A stretch of 64,000 nucleotides of DNA from Brevundimonas sp. SORGH_AS_0993 (GTDB lineage: Bacteria; Pseudomonadota; Alphaproteobacteria; Caulobacterales; Caulobacteraceae). The position numbers and the translations under genes are program-made. The stretch's first letter is position 1. Every line of letters starts with the position of its first letter. The notes beneath the pieces were generated by a model. The model was not told where the DNA came from. It was given only the letters and a program-made list of their open reading frames with translations, and did no database searches. Of the stretch, positions 56,276 to 64,000 are shown one piece after another. The stretch is from the NCBI RefSeq assembly GCF_030818545.1, contig NZ_JAUTAH010000001.1, positions 1,989,001-2,053,000 on the forward strand, given 5' to 3'.

Positions 56276-57376
56276 GTGAGCCTGTATGCCCCCAAACCGC
56301 CGCCGTTCGACGGCCTGTCGTCCCTGACCGGGCTGGCGGGGCTGGATGCGCGCGCGCGCGACATCTTCCGGCGCATCGTCGAGACCTATCTGGAGACGGG
56401 CGAGCCGGTCGGGTCGCGCACCCTGTCCCTGGGCGGGGTGGCCCTGTCGCCGGCCTCCATCCGCAACACCATGCAGGACCTGACCCTGGCCGGCCTTCTG
56501 ATTGCGCCCCACACCTCGGCCGGGCGTATCCCGACCCATGCGGGCCTGCGTCTGTTCGTCGACGGCCTGTTGGAGATCGGCGACCTGACGGCCGAGGAAC
56601 GGCGCGAGATCGACGGGCGACTAGCCGGCCGGGGCGGGAGTTTCGAGGCGGCCCTGGACGAGGCGTCCAACCTGTTGTCGGGCCTGGCCGGGGGGGCCGG
56701 CGTCGTCTCCAGTCCGGTGCGCGACGCCGGGGTCAAACATGTGGAGTTCGTGGCCCTGGGCGGCGATCAGGCCCTGGCCGTCTTGGTCGCCGACGACGGC
56801 ACGGTCGAGAACCGGATCATGCGCCTGTCGGCGGGCGTCACCCCTTCGACCCTGCAGGAGGCGTCCAACTTCCTGAACGCCCGTCTGCGCGGCCGGCCCT
56901 TGGCCGAGGCGCGGCGCGAGATGGCCCAGGAGCTGGAGGTCGCCCGGCGCGAGCTGGACCAGACCGCCGCCCGCCTGATCGAGGACGGTTTCGCCGCCTG
57001 GTCGGGCGGCCCCGACCGGGAACGCGCCCTGATCGTGCGGGGCCGCGCCAATCTGCTGCAGGACCGCGACGGCCTGGCCGACCTGGAACGGGTCCGCGTC
57101 CTGTTCGACGACCTGGAGCAGAAGGAGCAGCTGATCGGCCTCCTGGACGGGGTCGATGCGGCGCAAGGTGTCCGCATCTTCATCGGCGCCGAAACACGGT
57201 TGTTTTCACTTTCGGGTTCCGCCGTGATCGCGGCGCCCTATATGAGCGGCCGACAGCGGGTCCTGGGCGCCATCGGCGTCATCGGCCCCGCGCGACTGAA
57301 CTACGCCCGTGTCATTCCGTTGGTGGACTATACCGCCCGGGTGCTGGGCCGAATGCTGGACGGGAAAGAAACGTGA
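56276..57376 (+). CDS. hrcA: Heat-inducible transcription repressor HrcA
   Basis: A 366-residue repressor that binds CIRCE elements and controls groESL. It has an N-terminal winged helix ([39 protein letters not shown]), the [22 protein letters not shown] signature and a GAF-like domain ending in [18 protein letters not shown]. The GTG start has only a weak ribosome-binding site. No CIRCE inverted repeat is seen in the gap before it. Its stop overlaps the grpE start in GTGA. Confidence 0.94.
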   Translation: MSLYAPKPPPFDGLSSLTGLAGLDARARDIFRRIVETYLETGEPVGSRTLSLGGVALSPASIRNTMQDLTLAGLLIAPHTSAGRIPTHAGLRLFVDGLLEIGDLTAEERREIDGRLAGRGGSFEAALDEASNLLSGLAGGAGVVSSPVRDAGVKHVEFVALGGDQALAVLVADDGTVENRIMRLSAGVTPSTLQEASNFLNARLRGRPLAEARREMAQELEVARRELDQTAARLIEDGFAAWSGGPDRERALIVRGRANLLQDRDGLADLERVRVLFDDLEQKEQLIGLLDGVDAAQGVRIFIGAETRLFSLSGSAVIAAPYMSGRQRVLGAIGVIGPARLNYARVIPLVDYTARVLGRMLDGKET

Positions 57377-58035
57377 GCGACAAACCCCTGAACGACACCG
57401 CCGAAACCCAGGCTGCAGAGGCGGCCGAGACCGACGCCGACCATGGGCTGAACGCCCATCCTGCCAAGGACGGGGGCGACGACCTGGCCCCGCTGGACGC
57501 CGTCATCGCCGAACGCGACGAATGGAAGGACCGGGCCCTGCGCGTCGCCGCCGAGATGGAGAATCTCAAACGCCGCGCCGAAACCCAGCAGAACGACGCC
57601 CGCGCCTTCGCCATCCAGCGCTTCGCCAAGGACCTGCTGGGCGTGGCCGACAATCTGGAACGCGCCCTGATGGCCGCGCCCAAGGACGCAGAAGGCGCCA
57701 CCGCTGGCCTGGTGACGGGTCTGGAAATGACCCAGAAGGCCCTGCTTCAGGCGTTCGACACCAACGGGCTGAAGCTGGTCAAGCCCGAGGCGGGCGAGGC
57801 GTTCAACCCGCATCTGCACCAGGCCATGATGGAGCAGCCCTCCGACACCGTGCCGGGCGGGGCGGTGATCCAGACCATGCAGTCGGGCTTCGAACTGTTC
57901 GGCCGCACCATCCGCCCCGCCATGGTGGTGGTCGCCGCCAAGGGCGCGGGCGCCCAGGCCGCCAATCCCTACGGGGCGCAATCCGCCGCTGACGGCCAGA
58001 CCCTTGGCGGCCAGGCGTTCGACAGCAAGGCCTGA
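57373..58035 (+). CDS. grpE: Nucleotide exchange factor GrpE
   Basis: Co-chaperone that releases ADP from DnaK. The 220-residue product has an acidic N-terminus, the long helix region ([21 protein letters not shown]) and the C-terminal beta domain with [22 protein letters not shown]. The GTG start overlaps the hrcA stop, so translation is coupled. The tail beyond residue 195 (Gly/Ala/Gln rich) is longer than in E. coli. dnaK is not in the window. Confidence 0.95.
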   Translation: MSDKPLNDTAETQAAEAAETDADHGLNAHPAKDGGDDLAPLDAVIAERDEWKDRALRVAAEMENLKRRAETQQNDARAFAIQRFAKDLLGVADNLERALMAAPKDAEGATAGLVTGLEMTQKALLQAFDTNGLKLVKPEAGEAFNPHLHQAMMEQPSDTVPGGAVIQTMQSGFELFGRTIRPAMVVVAAKGAGAQAANPYGAQSAADGQTLGGQAFDSKA

Positions 58036-58066
58036 GCGCCGCTCCGAATCGGGCTGGCGGCGCTCA
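58033..58066. terminator. Bidirectional terminator containing both stop codons
   Basis: TGAGCGCCGC (58033-58042) pairs perfectly with GCGGCGCTCA (58057-58066). The left arm starts with the grpE TGA and the right arm ends with the reverse TGA of the S8 gene. A ten-bp GC-rich stem with a 14-base loop and no U-tract; its use by both genes follows from the layout. Confidence 0.6.
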
Positions 58067-60331
58067 GAACTGACGCCGCCAGGCCCCGATCAGGGCGTAG
58101 GCGGGCGGCGCATCCGTCACATGGCTGGGTTCGCGGCTGGCCACGGCCTGCAGGGTGACGCTGGACCCGTCCCACAGACGACGCTCGCCGCCCAGGATCA
58201 GGTCCAGCTGCCGCCCGCTGGGCGTGGCCGAGAAGGTGCGGCGCGAATAGGTCAGGGGATCGAAATAGTCGATCGGCACATCCGCCAGCCAGGCGGCGAA
58301 TGTCCCGCGCTCGATCCGCAACGGCTGCGACAGTGTCAGGCTGAAACTGTCGCAGAGGGTCGAACAGCCGCTGAGCAGTCCCAGCCGCCAGTTGGAGCTG
58401 ATCGCCGCCTGATCCATCGACAGGAACCGCCCCTCGACGCGCGTGGAGCCCAGTCCCGCCTCGCCGATCAGCCGCAGGTTCGGCCGCAGCGCCCAGTCGC
58501 CGCCTAGCGCGTAGAAGCGCGTCTGCGACGGCAGGGCGAAGTCCGACCCGCCGGGCATATAGGCGCCCAGGGGCCCCAGTCTTTCGCTCAAGGCTCCGGC
58601 GCTGAAGGACAGGCCGCCCTTGGCGCCGCGCCAGCCCAGGGTCGCACGGCTGTAGGTCGAGGCGTCCTGCTCCACCCGGCTCAACGGCATGCGGCGATCC
58701 CCGCCCCCGTTTTCGGCCGACAGGGTCAAGGCGCCGAAGCGCATGGCCCCCCGCACGGCATGGTCGGCCTGGGCCAGGGCGGCGAAGCCGTCGCCTGCGC
58801 CGCCGCCGAAGGGGGAAACGGCCCCGCCCCTGCCCTGCCAGGCGGCGAAACTCAGCCGGCCGCTTTCCAGGTTCAGCATGGCTTCCTGGCGCGGCTCGTC
58901 GCCCATCCAGGGCGCGTTCAGCAGGTCGTGGCGCGGGGCGATCGGCTCGGGCGAAGCCGCCGACTGGGCTGCAATCAGGTTCAGACGCCCGCCGTTGGGC
59001 AGAGCCAGGCTGGTGCTGGCCGTGCGGCTGGGCTCGAAGGGGGCCGCCTGATAGGAGCGCGCGGGCGCGGCGCGATAGGCTTGGCCCAACTGGACCGCGA
59101 ACATCCGGTCGTATTTGTCGAACAACACCGTCTCCAGCGCCGTCTGACGACCGAAGGCGTCGCCGAAGGCCCCGCCGATGAAGCTGCCCGGCATGGCCTC
59201 GGGCACGATGGTCGTGCCGTCGGCCATGGGGGTCGAGGTCGAACCGACGGGTCGGAATGCCTGGCCCAGATCCAGAAGGCCGCGGCCATAGACGATGTCG
59301 GTCCCCGCATCGCCGGCGTCACGGGCGGTCTCCACCAGGATGGCCAGGGCCTGTTTCCCCGTCAGGTTCGGAAAGGCGTCCATCAACAGGGCCAGGGCCC
59401 CCGCCACATACGGCGCCGAAAAGGAGGTGCCGCTGACTTCATAGCAGGACGTCCCGTCGCAGCCGGTGATGATTTTGTCGCCCGGCGCCGAGATGTAGGC
59501 GCTGGCCGTGTCCCCCGCCTTGTTGGAGAAGCTGGACATGACGTTGGACGCATTGTGCGACCCGACCGCGATCACCGAACCGGCGAAGCGCGAATCGACG
59601 GCGTAACGGGCCGGCCAGCCGGGATTGGCCTCGCCGTCGTTGCCCGACGACGCCACGATGACAGCGCCCGAGTTCACCGCGCGCAACAGAGCCGCCTCGA
59701 AGGCCGAACCCATCCGGCCGTCGCCGCCCAGCGACATATTGATGATCTTCACCCCGTTGGCGACGGCGTAGTCCAGCGCCTTGGCCAGATCCGAACCGGT
59801 GAAACAGACCTTGTCGTCCTTGTCCTTGCAGTCCGAGATGTCGGCGCGGATCGACAGGATGGTCGACTGATAGGCCACGCCCACCGTGCCGAAACTATTG
59901 AAGTTGGCGGCGATCACGCCCGAGACCAGGGTGCCGTGGCTGTCGTTGGCCACATAGGGGGTATTGCGGCCCGAGACCACGTCGGTGGAGGCGCTTGAGA
60001 TTCGACCCTGAAGGTCGCCCTGGGACGAACTGATCCCGGAATCGATCACGCCGACCGTGATCCCGTCCCCCGTCGCGCCCGCCTGCCAGCCGACCTCGGC
60101 CTTCATATTGGCCAGGCTATAGTTCCGCAGATACTCGCGCGAGGCCGTCGAAGGCGGCGGGGGTGGAGGAGGAGGAGGAGGAGGAGGAGGAGGTGGTGGT
60201 GGTGGTGGCGGAGGTGGAGGCGTCACCACACCGCCGCCGCCGCCGGACCCGCCGCCGCCACAGGCCGTGACCAGCGGCAGGAACAACAAGCTCAGCCCCA
60301 GCAGCGCCGCGCGGCTCCGTCTCGCACCCAT
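58064..60331 (-). CDS. Subtilisin-like (S8) lipoprotein with polyproline linker and beta-barrel-like C-terminus
   Basis: A 755-residue protein. A lipoprotein signal ends in LVTACGGGG (Cys24), then a Gly run and a polyproline stretch of more than 20 residues (about 38-60). The S8 domain follows with Asp97 (VIDSGI), His132 (SHGTLVSG), the oxyanion Asn231 (SGNDGE) and Ser303 (GTSFSAPYVAGAL). The C-terminal 350 residues are beta rich with repeats like an outer-membrane barrel and end in Phe (WRRQF), as autotransporters do. A lipobox in an autotransporter-like protein is unusual. A protease shown on or secreted from the surface is likely; the target is unknown. Confidence 0.83.
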   Translation of the reverse strand: MGARRSRAALLGLSLLFLPLVTACGGGGSGGGGGVVTPPPPPPPPPPPPPPPPPPPPPPPSTASREYLRNYSLANMKAEVGWQAGATGDGITVGVIDSGISSSQGDLQGRISSASTDVVSGRNTPYVANDSHGTLVSGVIAANFNSFGTVGVAYQSTILSIRADISDCKDKDDKVCFTGSDLAKALDYAVANGVKIINMSLGGDGRMGSAFEAALLRAVNSGAVIVASSGNDGEANPGWPARYAVDSRFAGSVIAVGSHNASNVMSSFSNKAGDTASAYISAPGDKIITGCDGTSCYEVSGTSFSAPYVAGALALLMDAFPNLTGKQALAILVETARDAGDAGTDIVYGRGLLDLGQAFRPVGSTSTPMADGTTIVPEAMPGSFIGGAFGDAFGRQTALETVLFDKYDRMFAVQLGQAYRAAPARSYQAAPFEPSRTASTSLALPNGGRLNLIAAQSAASPEPIAPRHDLLNAPWMGDEPRQEAMLNLESGRLSFAAWQGRGGAVSPFGGGAGDGFAALAQADHAVRGAMRFGALTLSAENGGGDRRMPLSRVEQDASTYSRATLGWRGAKGGLSFSAGALSERLGPLGAYMPGGSDFALPSQTRFYALGGDWALRPNLRLIGEAGLGSTRVEGRFLSMDQAAISSNWRLGLLSGCSTLCDSFSLTLSQPLRIERGTFAAWLADVPIDYFDPLTYSRRTFSATPSGRQLDLILGGERRLWDGSSVTLQAVASREPSHVTDAPPAYALIGAWRRQF
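60157..60221 (-). repeat. Triplet-repeat tract encoding polyproline
   Basis: Runs of GGA (about eight) and GGT (about five) with flanking GGC/GGG encode the proline tract of the S8 protein on the minus strand. Such perfect triplet runs can gain or lose units without changing the frame, so the linker may vary in length between strains. Confidence 0.7.
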
Positions 60332-60385
60332 GTCGATCGCTCCCAGATCGGCCCGTCGCTCTCGACGGTCTTGGCTACTAAGCCT

Positions 60386-61285
60386 TCAATTCTTTAACGC
60401 TTTATCGAAGACCGCCAGCAGGCGTCGCCAGCCGTCCCGGGCGTCGGCCTCGACATAGCTGGCGCGATAGTCGGCGTGGAAGCCATGCGGAGCGTCGGGA
60501 TAGACGACGATCTCGCTGTGGGTCTGGCCCGCGCGGGTCAGGGCCTGGCGCATCCGATCGACGCTGGCCAGGGGGATGCCCTGATCCTGACCGCCGTACA
60601 AGCCCAGCACCGGCGCCTTGAGGTCGTTGGCCAGATCGACCGGCCAGGGCTGGCCCGAGGCGATCTGCACCGGCGTGGCGTCGGGCGCGGGGGCAAGGCG
60701 GCCGTACCAGGCGACGCCTGCGCCGACGACGGCGAAACGGGCGGCGGCCTGCCACACCACCTTGCCGCCCCAGCAGAAGCCCGTGATCCCGATCTTGCCG
60801 TCCTTGGCCCATAGCTGCTGGCTGGTCCAGTCCAGGGTCGCGGCGATGTCGCCCATCACCTGTTCATAGCCGGCTGCGCCGACGATCTGCATGATCCGGC
60901 CCGTGTCCGACAGGGGCGCGGGATCCTCGACCCGCACGAAGAAGGCCGGCGCCACCGCAGCATAGCCGGCCTTGGCCAGGCGGCGGCAGACGTCCTTGAT
61001 ATAGTCGTGAACGCCGAAGATTTCGGACACCACGATCACGACGGGGAAGGGACCGTCGCCGGCCGGCCGGGCCACATAGGCCGGCAGGTCGAAGCCGTCG
61101 GGCGCAGGATAGCGCACCTCGGCCGTGACCAGCCCCTGCGCATCGGTGATGATCGGTTTGGCCTCCTTCGCCAGGGCCGCTACGGCGTAGCCAGAAAACA
61201 GCAGGCCGCCCAGGGCGCCGACCGCCCTGCGGCTCAGCTTCAGATCATCGGCGCTCTGGCCTTCGGGACGGATCAGGGTGGTCAT
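60386..61285 (-). CDS. Dienelactone hydrolase family protein, Tat-like signal
   Basis: A 299-residue alpha/beta hydrolase with the Cys nucleophile of true dienelactone hydrolases ([10 protein letters not shown]), Asp in YGGQDQGIP and His in APHGFHADY. The N-terminus has [24 protein letters not shown], a twin-arginine-type signal. The ATG at 61285 has GGAG seven bases before it; the frame opens at 61417 but the extra residues are not family-like. Substrate unknown. A second, different member of the family lies at 53674. Confidence 0.87.
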   Translation of the reverse strand: MTTLIRPEGQSADDLKLSRRAVGALGGLLFSGYAVAALAKEAKPIITDAQGLVTAEVRYPAPDGFDLPAYVARPAGDGPFPVVIVVSEIFGVHDYIKDVCRRLAKAGYAAVAPAFFVRVEDPAPLSDTGRIMQIVGAAGYEQVMGDIAATLDWTSQQLWAKDGKIGITGFCWGGKVVWQAAARFAVVGAGVAWYGRLAPAPDATPVQIASGQPWPVDLANDLKAPVLGLYGGQDQGIPLASVDRMRQALTRAGQTHSEIVVYPDAPHGFHADYRASYVEADARDGWRRLLAVFDKALKN

Positions 61286-61430
61286 GGGACGCTCCAGAAA
61301 CGGGTGAACCGTCAGACCATCACGCCCTTGTTTCATCGTCCAATCACGAACGCGAAGCCGCCAGGACGAAGGAGAGGCGTGCCGCTCGACGCGCGGCGTC
61401 TCGCGGCTGGAGCGCATCTCTCCGCGATCC

Positions 61431-63050
61431 TCAGTGGCGGAAGACCCGCACCCCGGTGAAGGCCATGGCGATCCCCTTTTCGTCGGCGGCGGCGATAACC
61501 TCGGCGTCGCGCATCGAGCCGCCCGGCTGGATGACCGAGGTGGCGCCGGCGGCGACGGCTTCCAGAAGGCCGTCGGCGAAGGGGAAGAAGGCCTCGGAGG
61601 CGCAGGCGGAACCCTCGGCCAGCGAATGGGCCGGTCCCCCCGTTCTTAGAGCTTGGGCCTCTCCGGCCTCGCGGGCGCGGATGGCGGCGATGCGGGCCGA
61701 GTCGCGGCGGTTCATCTGGCCGGCGCCGATGCCGGCGGTCTGGCCGTCTTTGGCGTAGACGATGGCGTTGGACTTGACGTGTTTGGCGACCGTGAAGGCG
61801 AAGAGCATGTCCTGAATCTCGGTCGGCGTCGGCTGGCGCTTCGTCACGATCTTCAGGTCCGAAGGCTTGATCAGCGCCCGGTCACGCGACTGGACCAGGA
61901 AGCCGCCGGCGACCGAACGGAACACCTCGCCCGGCCCGTGCGGATCTGGAAGACCATCCGGGATCAGCAGGCGCAGGTTCTTCTTGGCGGCGAAGACTTC
62001 CTTCGCCTCCTCGTCGGCGCCGGGGGCGATGACGACCTCGGTGAAGATCTCGGTGATGGCGCGGGCGTCATCGCCGTTCAGCGGACGGTTGACCGCGATG
62101 ACCCCGCCGAAGGCCGAGACGGCGTCGCATTCCAGCGCGCGGGCATAGGCTTCGGACAGATCGCCTCCGACCGCCACCCCGCACGGATTGGCGTGTTTGA
62201 CGATGACGCAGGCGGGCTGTTCGAACTCGGCGACCAACTCATAGGCGGCGTCGGCGTCGGCGATGTTGTTGTAGCCCAGTTCCTTGCCCTGAACCTGTTC
62301 CGCATAGGCCACGCCCGGACGGCGCTCGCCGGTGCGGTAGAAGGCGCCCGTCTGGTGCGGGTTCTCGCCATAGCGCAGGGTCTGGGCCAGCGAACCGGCG
62401 ATGGACTTGCGGGCCGGGGCGGCGTCTTCCAGCTGGCCGGCGAACCAGCCCGAGACGGCGGCGTCATAGGCGGCGGTGCGGGCGAAGGCGCGGGCGGCCA
62501 GTTGCTTGCGCAGGGCCAGGGTGGTGGCGCCGTCCGCCTTCAGGGCTGCGACGATCAGGGCGATGCTCTCGCCGTCCACCGCGACCGCCACATGGCCGTG
62601 GTTCTTGGACCCGGACCGGATCATGGCCGGGCCGCCGATGTCGATGTTCTCGATCGCCGCCTCGAAGCCGCCGCCCGATTCCACCGTCTTCTCGAACGGA
62701 TAGAGGTCGATCCAGACGATATCGATGGGGCCGATGCCGTGCTGGTCCATGGCCTGGGCATGGGTCGGGGCGTTGCGAACGCCCAACAGGCCGCCGTGCA
62801 CGACCGGATGGAGCGTCTTGACCCGGCCGTCCATCATCTCGGGGAAGCCGGTCAGGTCGGCCACATCCAGAACCGGCAGGCCGAAGCCCGCGATGGCCGC
62901 CTTGGTGCCGCCGGTGGACACCAGTTCGACCCCCGCCTCATGCAGGGCGCGCGCCGCCTCTTCCAGACCGGCCTTGTCCGACAGGGAGATCAGGGCGCGC
63001 TGCGGCTTCACCTGATCGGGGGCGGGCGGGAAATCGGGAGCGGCGGGCAT
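61431..63050 (-). CDS. purH: Bifunctional AICAR transformylase / IMP cyclohydrolase
   Basis: Last two steps of purine synthesis. The 539-residue product has the N-terminal cyclohydrolase ([32 protein letters not shown]) and the transformylase domain with [24 protein letters not shown] and [13 protein letters not shown] motifs. The ATG at 63050 gives a normal N-terminus; the frame is open to 63101. The heparinase-like gene lies upstream on the same strand, an order I associate with Caulobacterales. Confidence 0.96.
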   Translation of the reverse strand: MPAAPDFPPAPDQVKPQRALISLSDKAGLEEAARALHEAGVELVSTGGTKAAIAGFGLPVLDVADLTGFPEMMDGRVKTLHPVVHGGLLGVRNAPTHAQAMDQHGIGPIDIVWIDLYPFEKTVESGGGFEAAIENIDIGGPAMIRSGSKNHGHVAVAVDGESIALIVAALKADGATTLALRKQLAARAFARTAAYDAAVSGWFAGQLEDAAPARKSIAGSLAQTLRYGENPHQTGAFYRTGERRPGVAYAEQVQGKELGYNNIADADAAYELVAEFEQPACVIVKHANPCGVAVGGDLSEAYARALECDAVSAFGGVIAVNRPLNGDDARAITEIFTEVVIAPGADEEAKEVFAAKKNLRLLIPDGLPDPHGPGEVFRSVAGGFLVQSRDRALIKPSDLKIVTKRQPTPTEIQDMLFAFTVAKHVKSNAIVYAKDGQTAGIGAGQMNRRDSARIAAIRAREAGEAQALRTGGPAHSLAEGSACASEAFFPFADGLLEAVAAGATSVIQPGGSMRDAEVIAAADEKGIAMAFTGVRVFRH

Positions 63051-63130
63051 GGGCGGCGGTCCGGTGCAGGCTGGGGAGGATGGCGCGCCCTCTAGCGCCA
63101 ATCCGGCCGCCCGTCACCCCACGGCGGGTT

Positions 63131-64000
63131 TCAGCCCGCCTCGCCGCTCGTGCCGGCCGGGCTCAGTTTCCAGCGGACCTTGGTTTCGGCGTCGGTGCGG
63201 GCCGAGCCGCGGACCACGATCTGAAGGCTGCGGCGCGTCAGGCCGGCGTCGATATGGACGCTGGGCTCCACCGCCAGGTCCGGGCCGTCGGTGCGGAACC
63301 ACCAGCCCCGGCCGGAGGCGCCGCGCAGCAGGATGGAGCGCCGGTCGCGCGCCAGGGACGCCTGCACACCCGGCTCCAGCTGGAACCGGATCGCGTAGGG
63401 GGCGGCGATGGGGCGCAGCACATCCCGGCGACCGGGTGTGGGAAACAGCCGCTCTTCGGCCCGCAGTTCGTCCAGCCGTTGATCCAGATAGAGGCGGCGC
63501 TGATGGTTCAGACCGAAGGCTTCGGCCCAGCCGTCATGCTCCATCTCCAACCAGATGGCCCCGTCGCCCGTGCGCTGGTCATGGGTCACATGGATCGGCG
63601 GTCCCACCAGGCGCGGCCCCAGAAGCTCGCCCTTCCAGCCCCCCAGGGGCTCGTTCAAGGACCGCTCGCCCAGGGTCAGGGTCGAATGGGCGGGCGTCAG
63701 CCGCAGGGCCTGACGGTCGGTCGCCGCCGGGGTCCAGCCCGAGCCGGTGAACAGCCGGTCCTTGCCGCAGACCACCTCCAGCGCCAACGGCTGGGCGCAG
63801 GCGGTCGCGCTCCAGGCGCCTTGGGCAGGGGCGGCGACATCAGCCACCACCGTCAGCAGCGATCCGGCGATGCGGGACAGGCCGGCCACGACGCCGACCG
63901 GAGCCTCTTCGACGGCCTCGTCATGGGCGCGGGCGGCGGCGACGCGGGCCGCGCTGGACGGCCCGCCGCCCTGGAAACTGGCCAGGCCGCCGTCCGGCAG
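63131..64000 (-). CDS. Heparinase II/III-like protein, partial
   Basis: The last 289 residues or so of a longer gene that runs off the right edge of the window; the frame is open to base 64000 with no start. LPDGGLASFQGGGPS at the edge is the typical junction before the C-terminal beta-sandwich of heparinase II/III-like proteins, and HVTHDQRTGDGAIWLEMEHDG follows. These proteins act on acidic polysaccharides or peptidoglycan-linked sugars; the substrate is unknown here. The catalytic residues would lie in the missing part. Confidence 0.75.
   Translation of the reverse strand: MPDGGLASFQGGGPSSAARVAAARAHDEAVEEAPVGVVAGLSRIAGSLLTVVADVAAPAQGAWSATACAQPLALEVVCGKDRLFTGSGWTPAATDRQALRLTPAHSTLTLGERSLNEPLGGWKGELLGPRLVGPPIHVTHDQRTGDGAIWLEMEHDGWAEAFGLNHQRRLYLDQRLDELRAEERLFPTPGRRDVLRPIAAPYAIRFQLEPGVQASLARDRRSILLRGASGRGWWFRTDGPDLAVEPSVHIDAGLTRRSLQIVVRGSARTDAETKVRWKLSPAGTSGEAG

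Noticed and set aside
60157-60221. CRISPR-like or satellite repeat
   Set aside because: The triplet runs are in frame inside the S8 gene and encode proline.

Overview
The window reads as chromosomal DNA of a GC-rich alphaproteobacterium, most likely Caulobacterales and perhaps Brevundimonas. That placement is inferred from gene content and order (mmcB, DUF2794, DUF6356, the yidD-thrS pair, hrcA-grpE beside rph, purH beside a heparinase-like gene) together with very high third-position GC; no 16S gene or database match was available. I saw no rRNA, tRNA, CRISPR array, prophage or replication origin.

Region by region. 1-15.7 kb is mainly core genome: an isoaspartyl peptidase, an M16 zinc peptidase, a trypsin-like and a DegP-like serine protease, rlmN, a Bax-inhibitor-1 protein, thpR, mmcB, an NlpC/P60 hydrolase and an M17 aminopeptidase. 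One methyltransferase of surface-polysaccharide type sits alone inside it. An AT-rich single-gene insert with a DUF1796 putative cysteine peptidase occupies about 15.69-16.5 kb. 16.5-26.5 kb returns to core: a TPR protein, HAD hydrolases, an Fe-S scaffold, yidD, thrS, a sensor kinase and the dapD / nucleotidase / argB cluster. It is interrupted by an alpha/beta-hydrolase-TPR fusion gene.

26.6-39.8 kb is a surface-polysaccharide region: glycosyltransferases, a truncated sulfotransferase, a truncated GT2 gene joined to an IS5-family remnant, a DUF4214-like protein, a TPR protein, and a minus-strand KpsM/KpsE/KpsT-type ABC export operon with an unknown fourth gene. An IS5-family element with CTAG target duplications ends exactly at the putA stop codon.

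39.8-64 kb is core again: putA with a divergent Lrp-type regulator; a ManC-like guanylyltransferase fused to an AGE/mannose-isomerase-like domain, a GT4 enzyme and a phosphomannomutase (together a complete predicted route to GDP-mannose); a DUF6894 / Crp-Fnr pair and a second Crp-Fnr-like gene; divergent glmS and glmM (UDP-GlcNAc supply), where glmS carries a one-base frameshift; rph, hrcA and grpE; a subtilisin-like lipoprotein with a polyproline tract; purH; and a heparinase II/III-like gene running off the right edge.

The sugar-nucleotide genes (GDP-mannose and UDP-GlcNAc) plausibly feed the polysaccharide locus, but that link is inference. The most notable observations are the broken glmS, the deletion scar around 29.1 kb, the IS at the putA stop, the isolated surface-type genes inside core operons, and the unknown proteins attached to the export locus.
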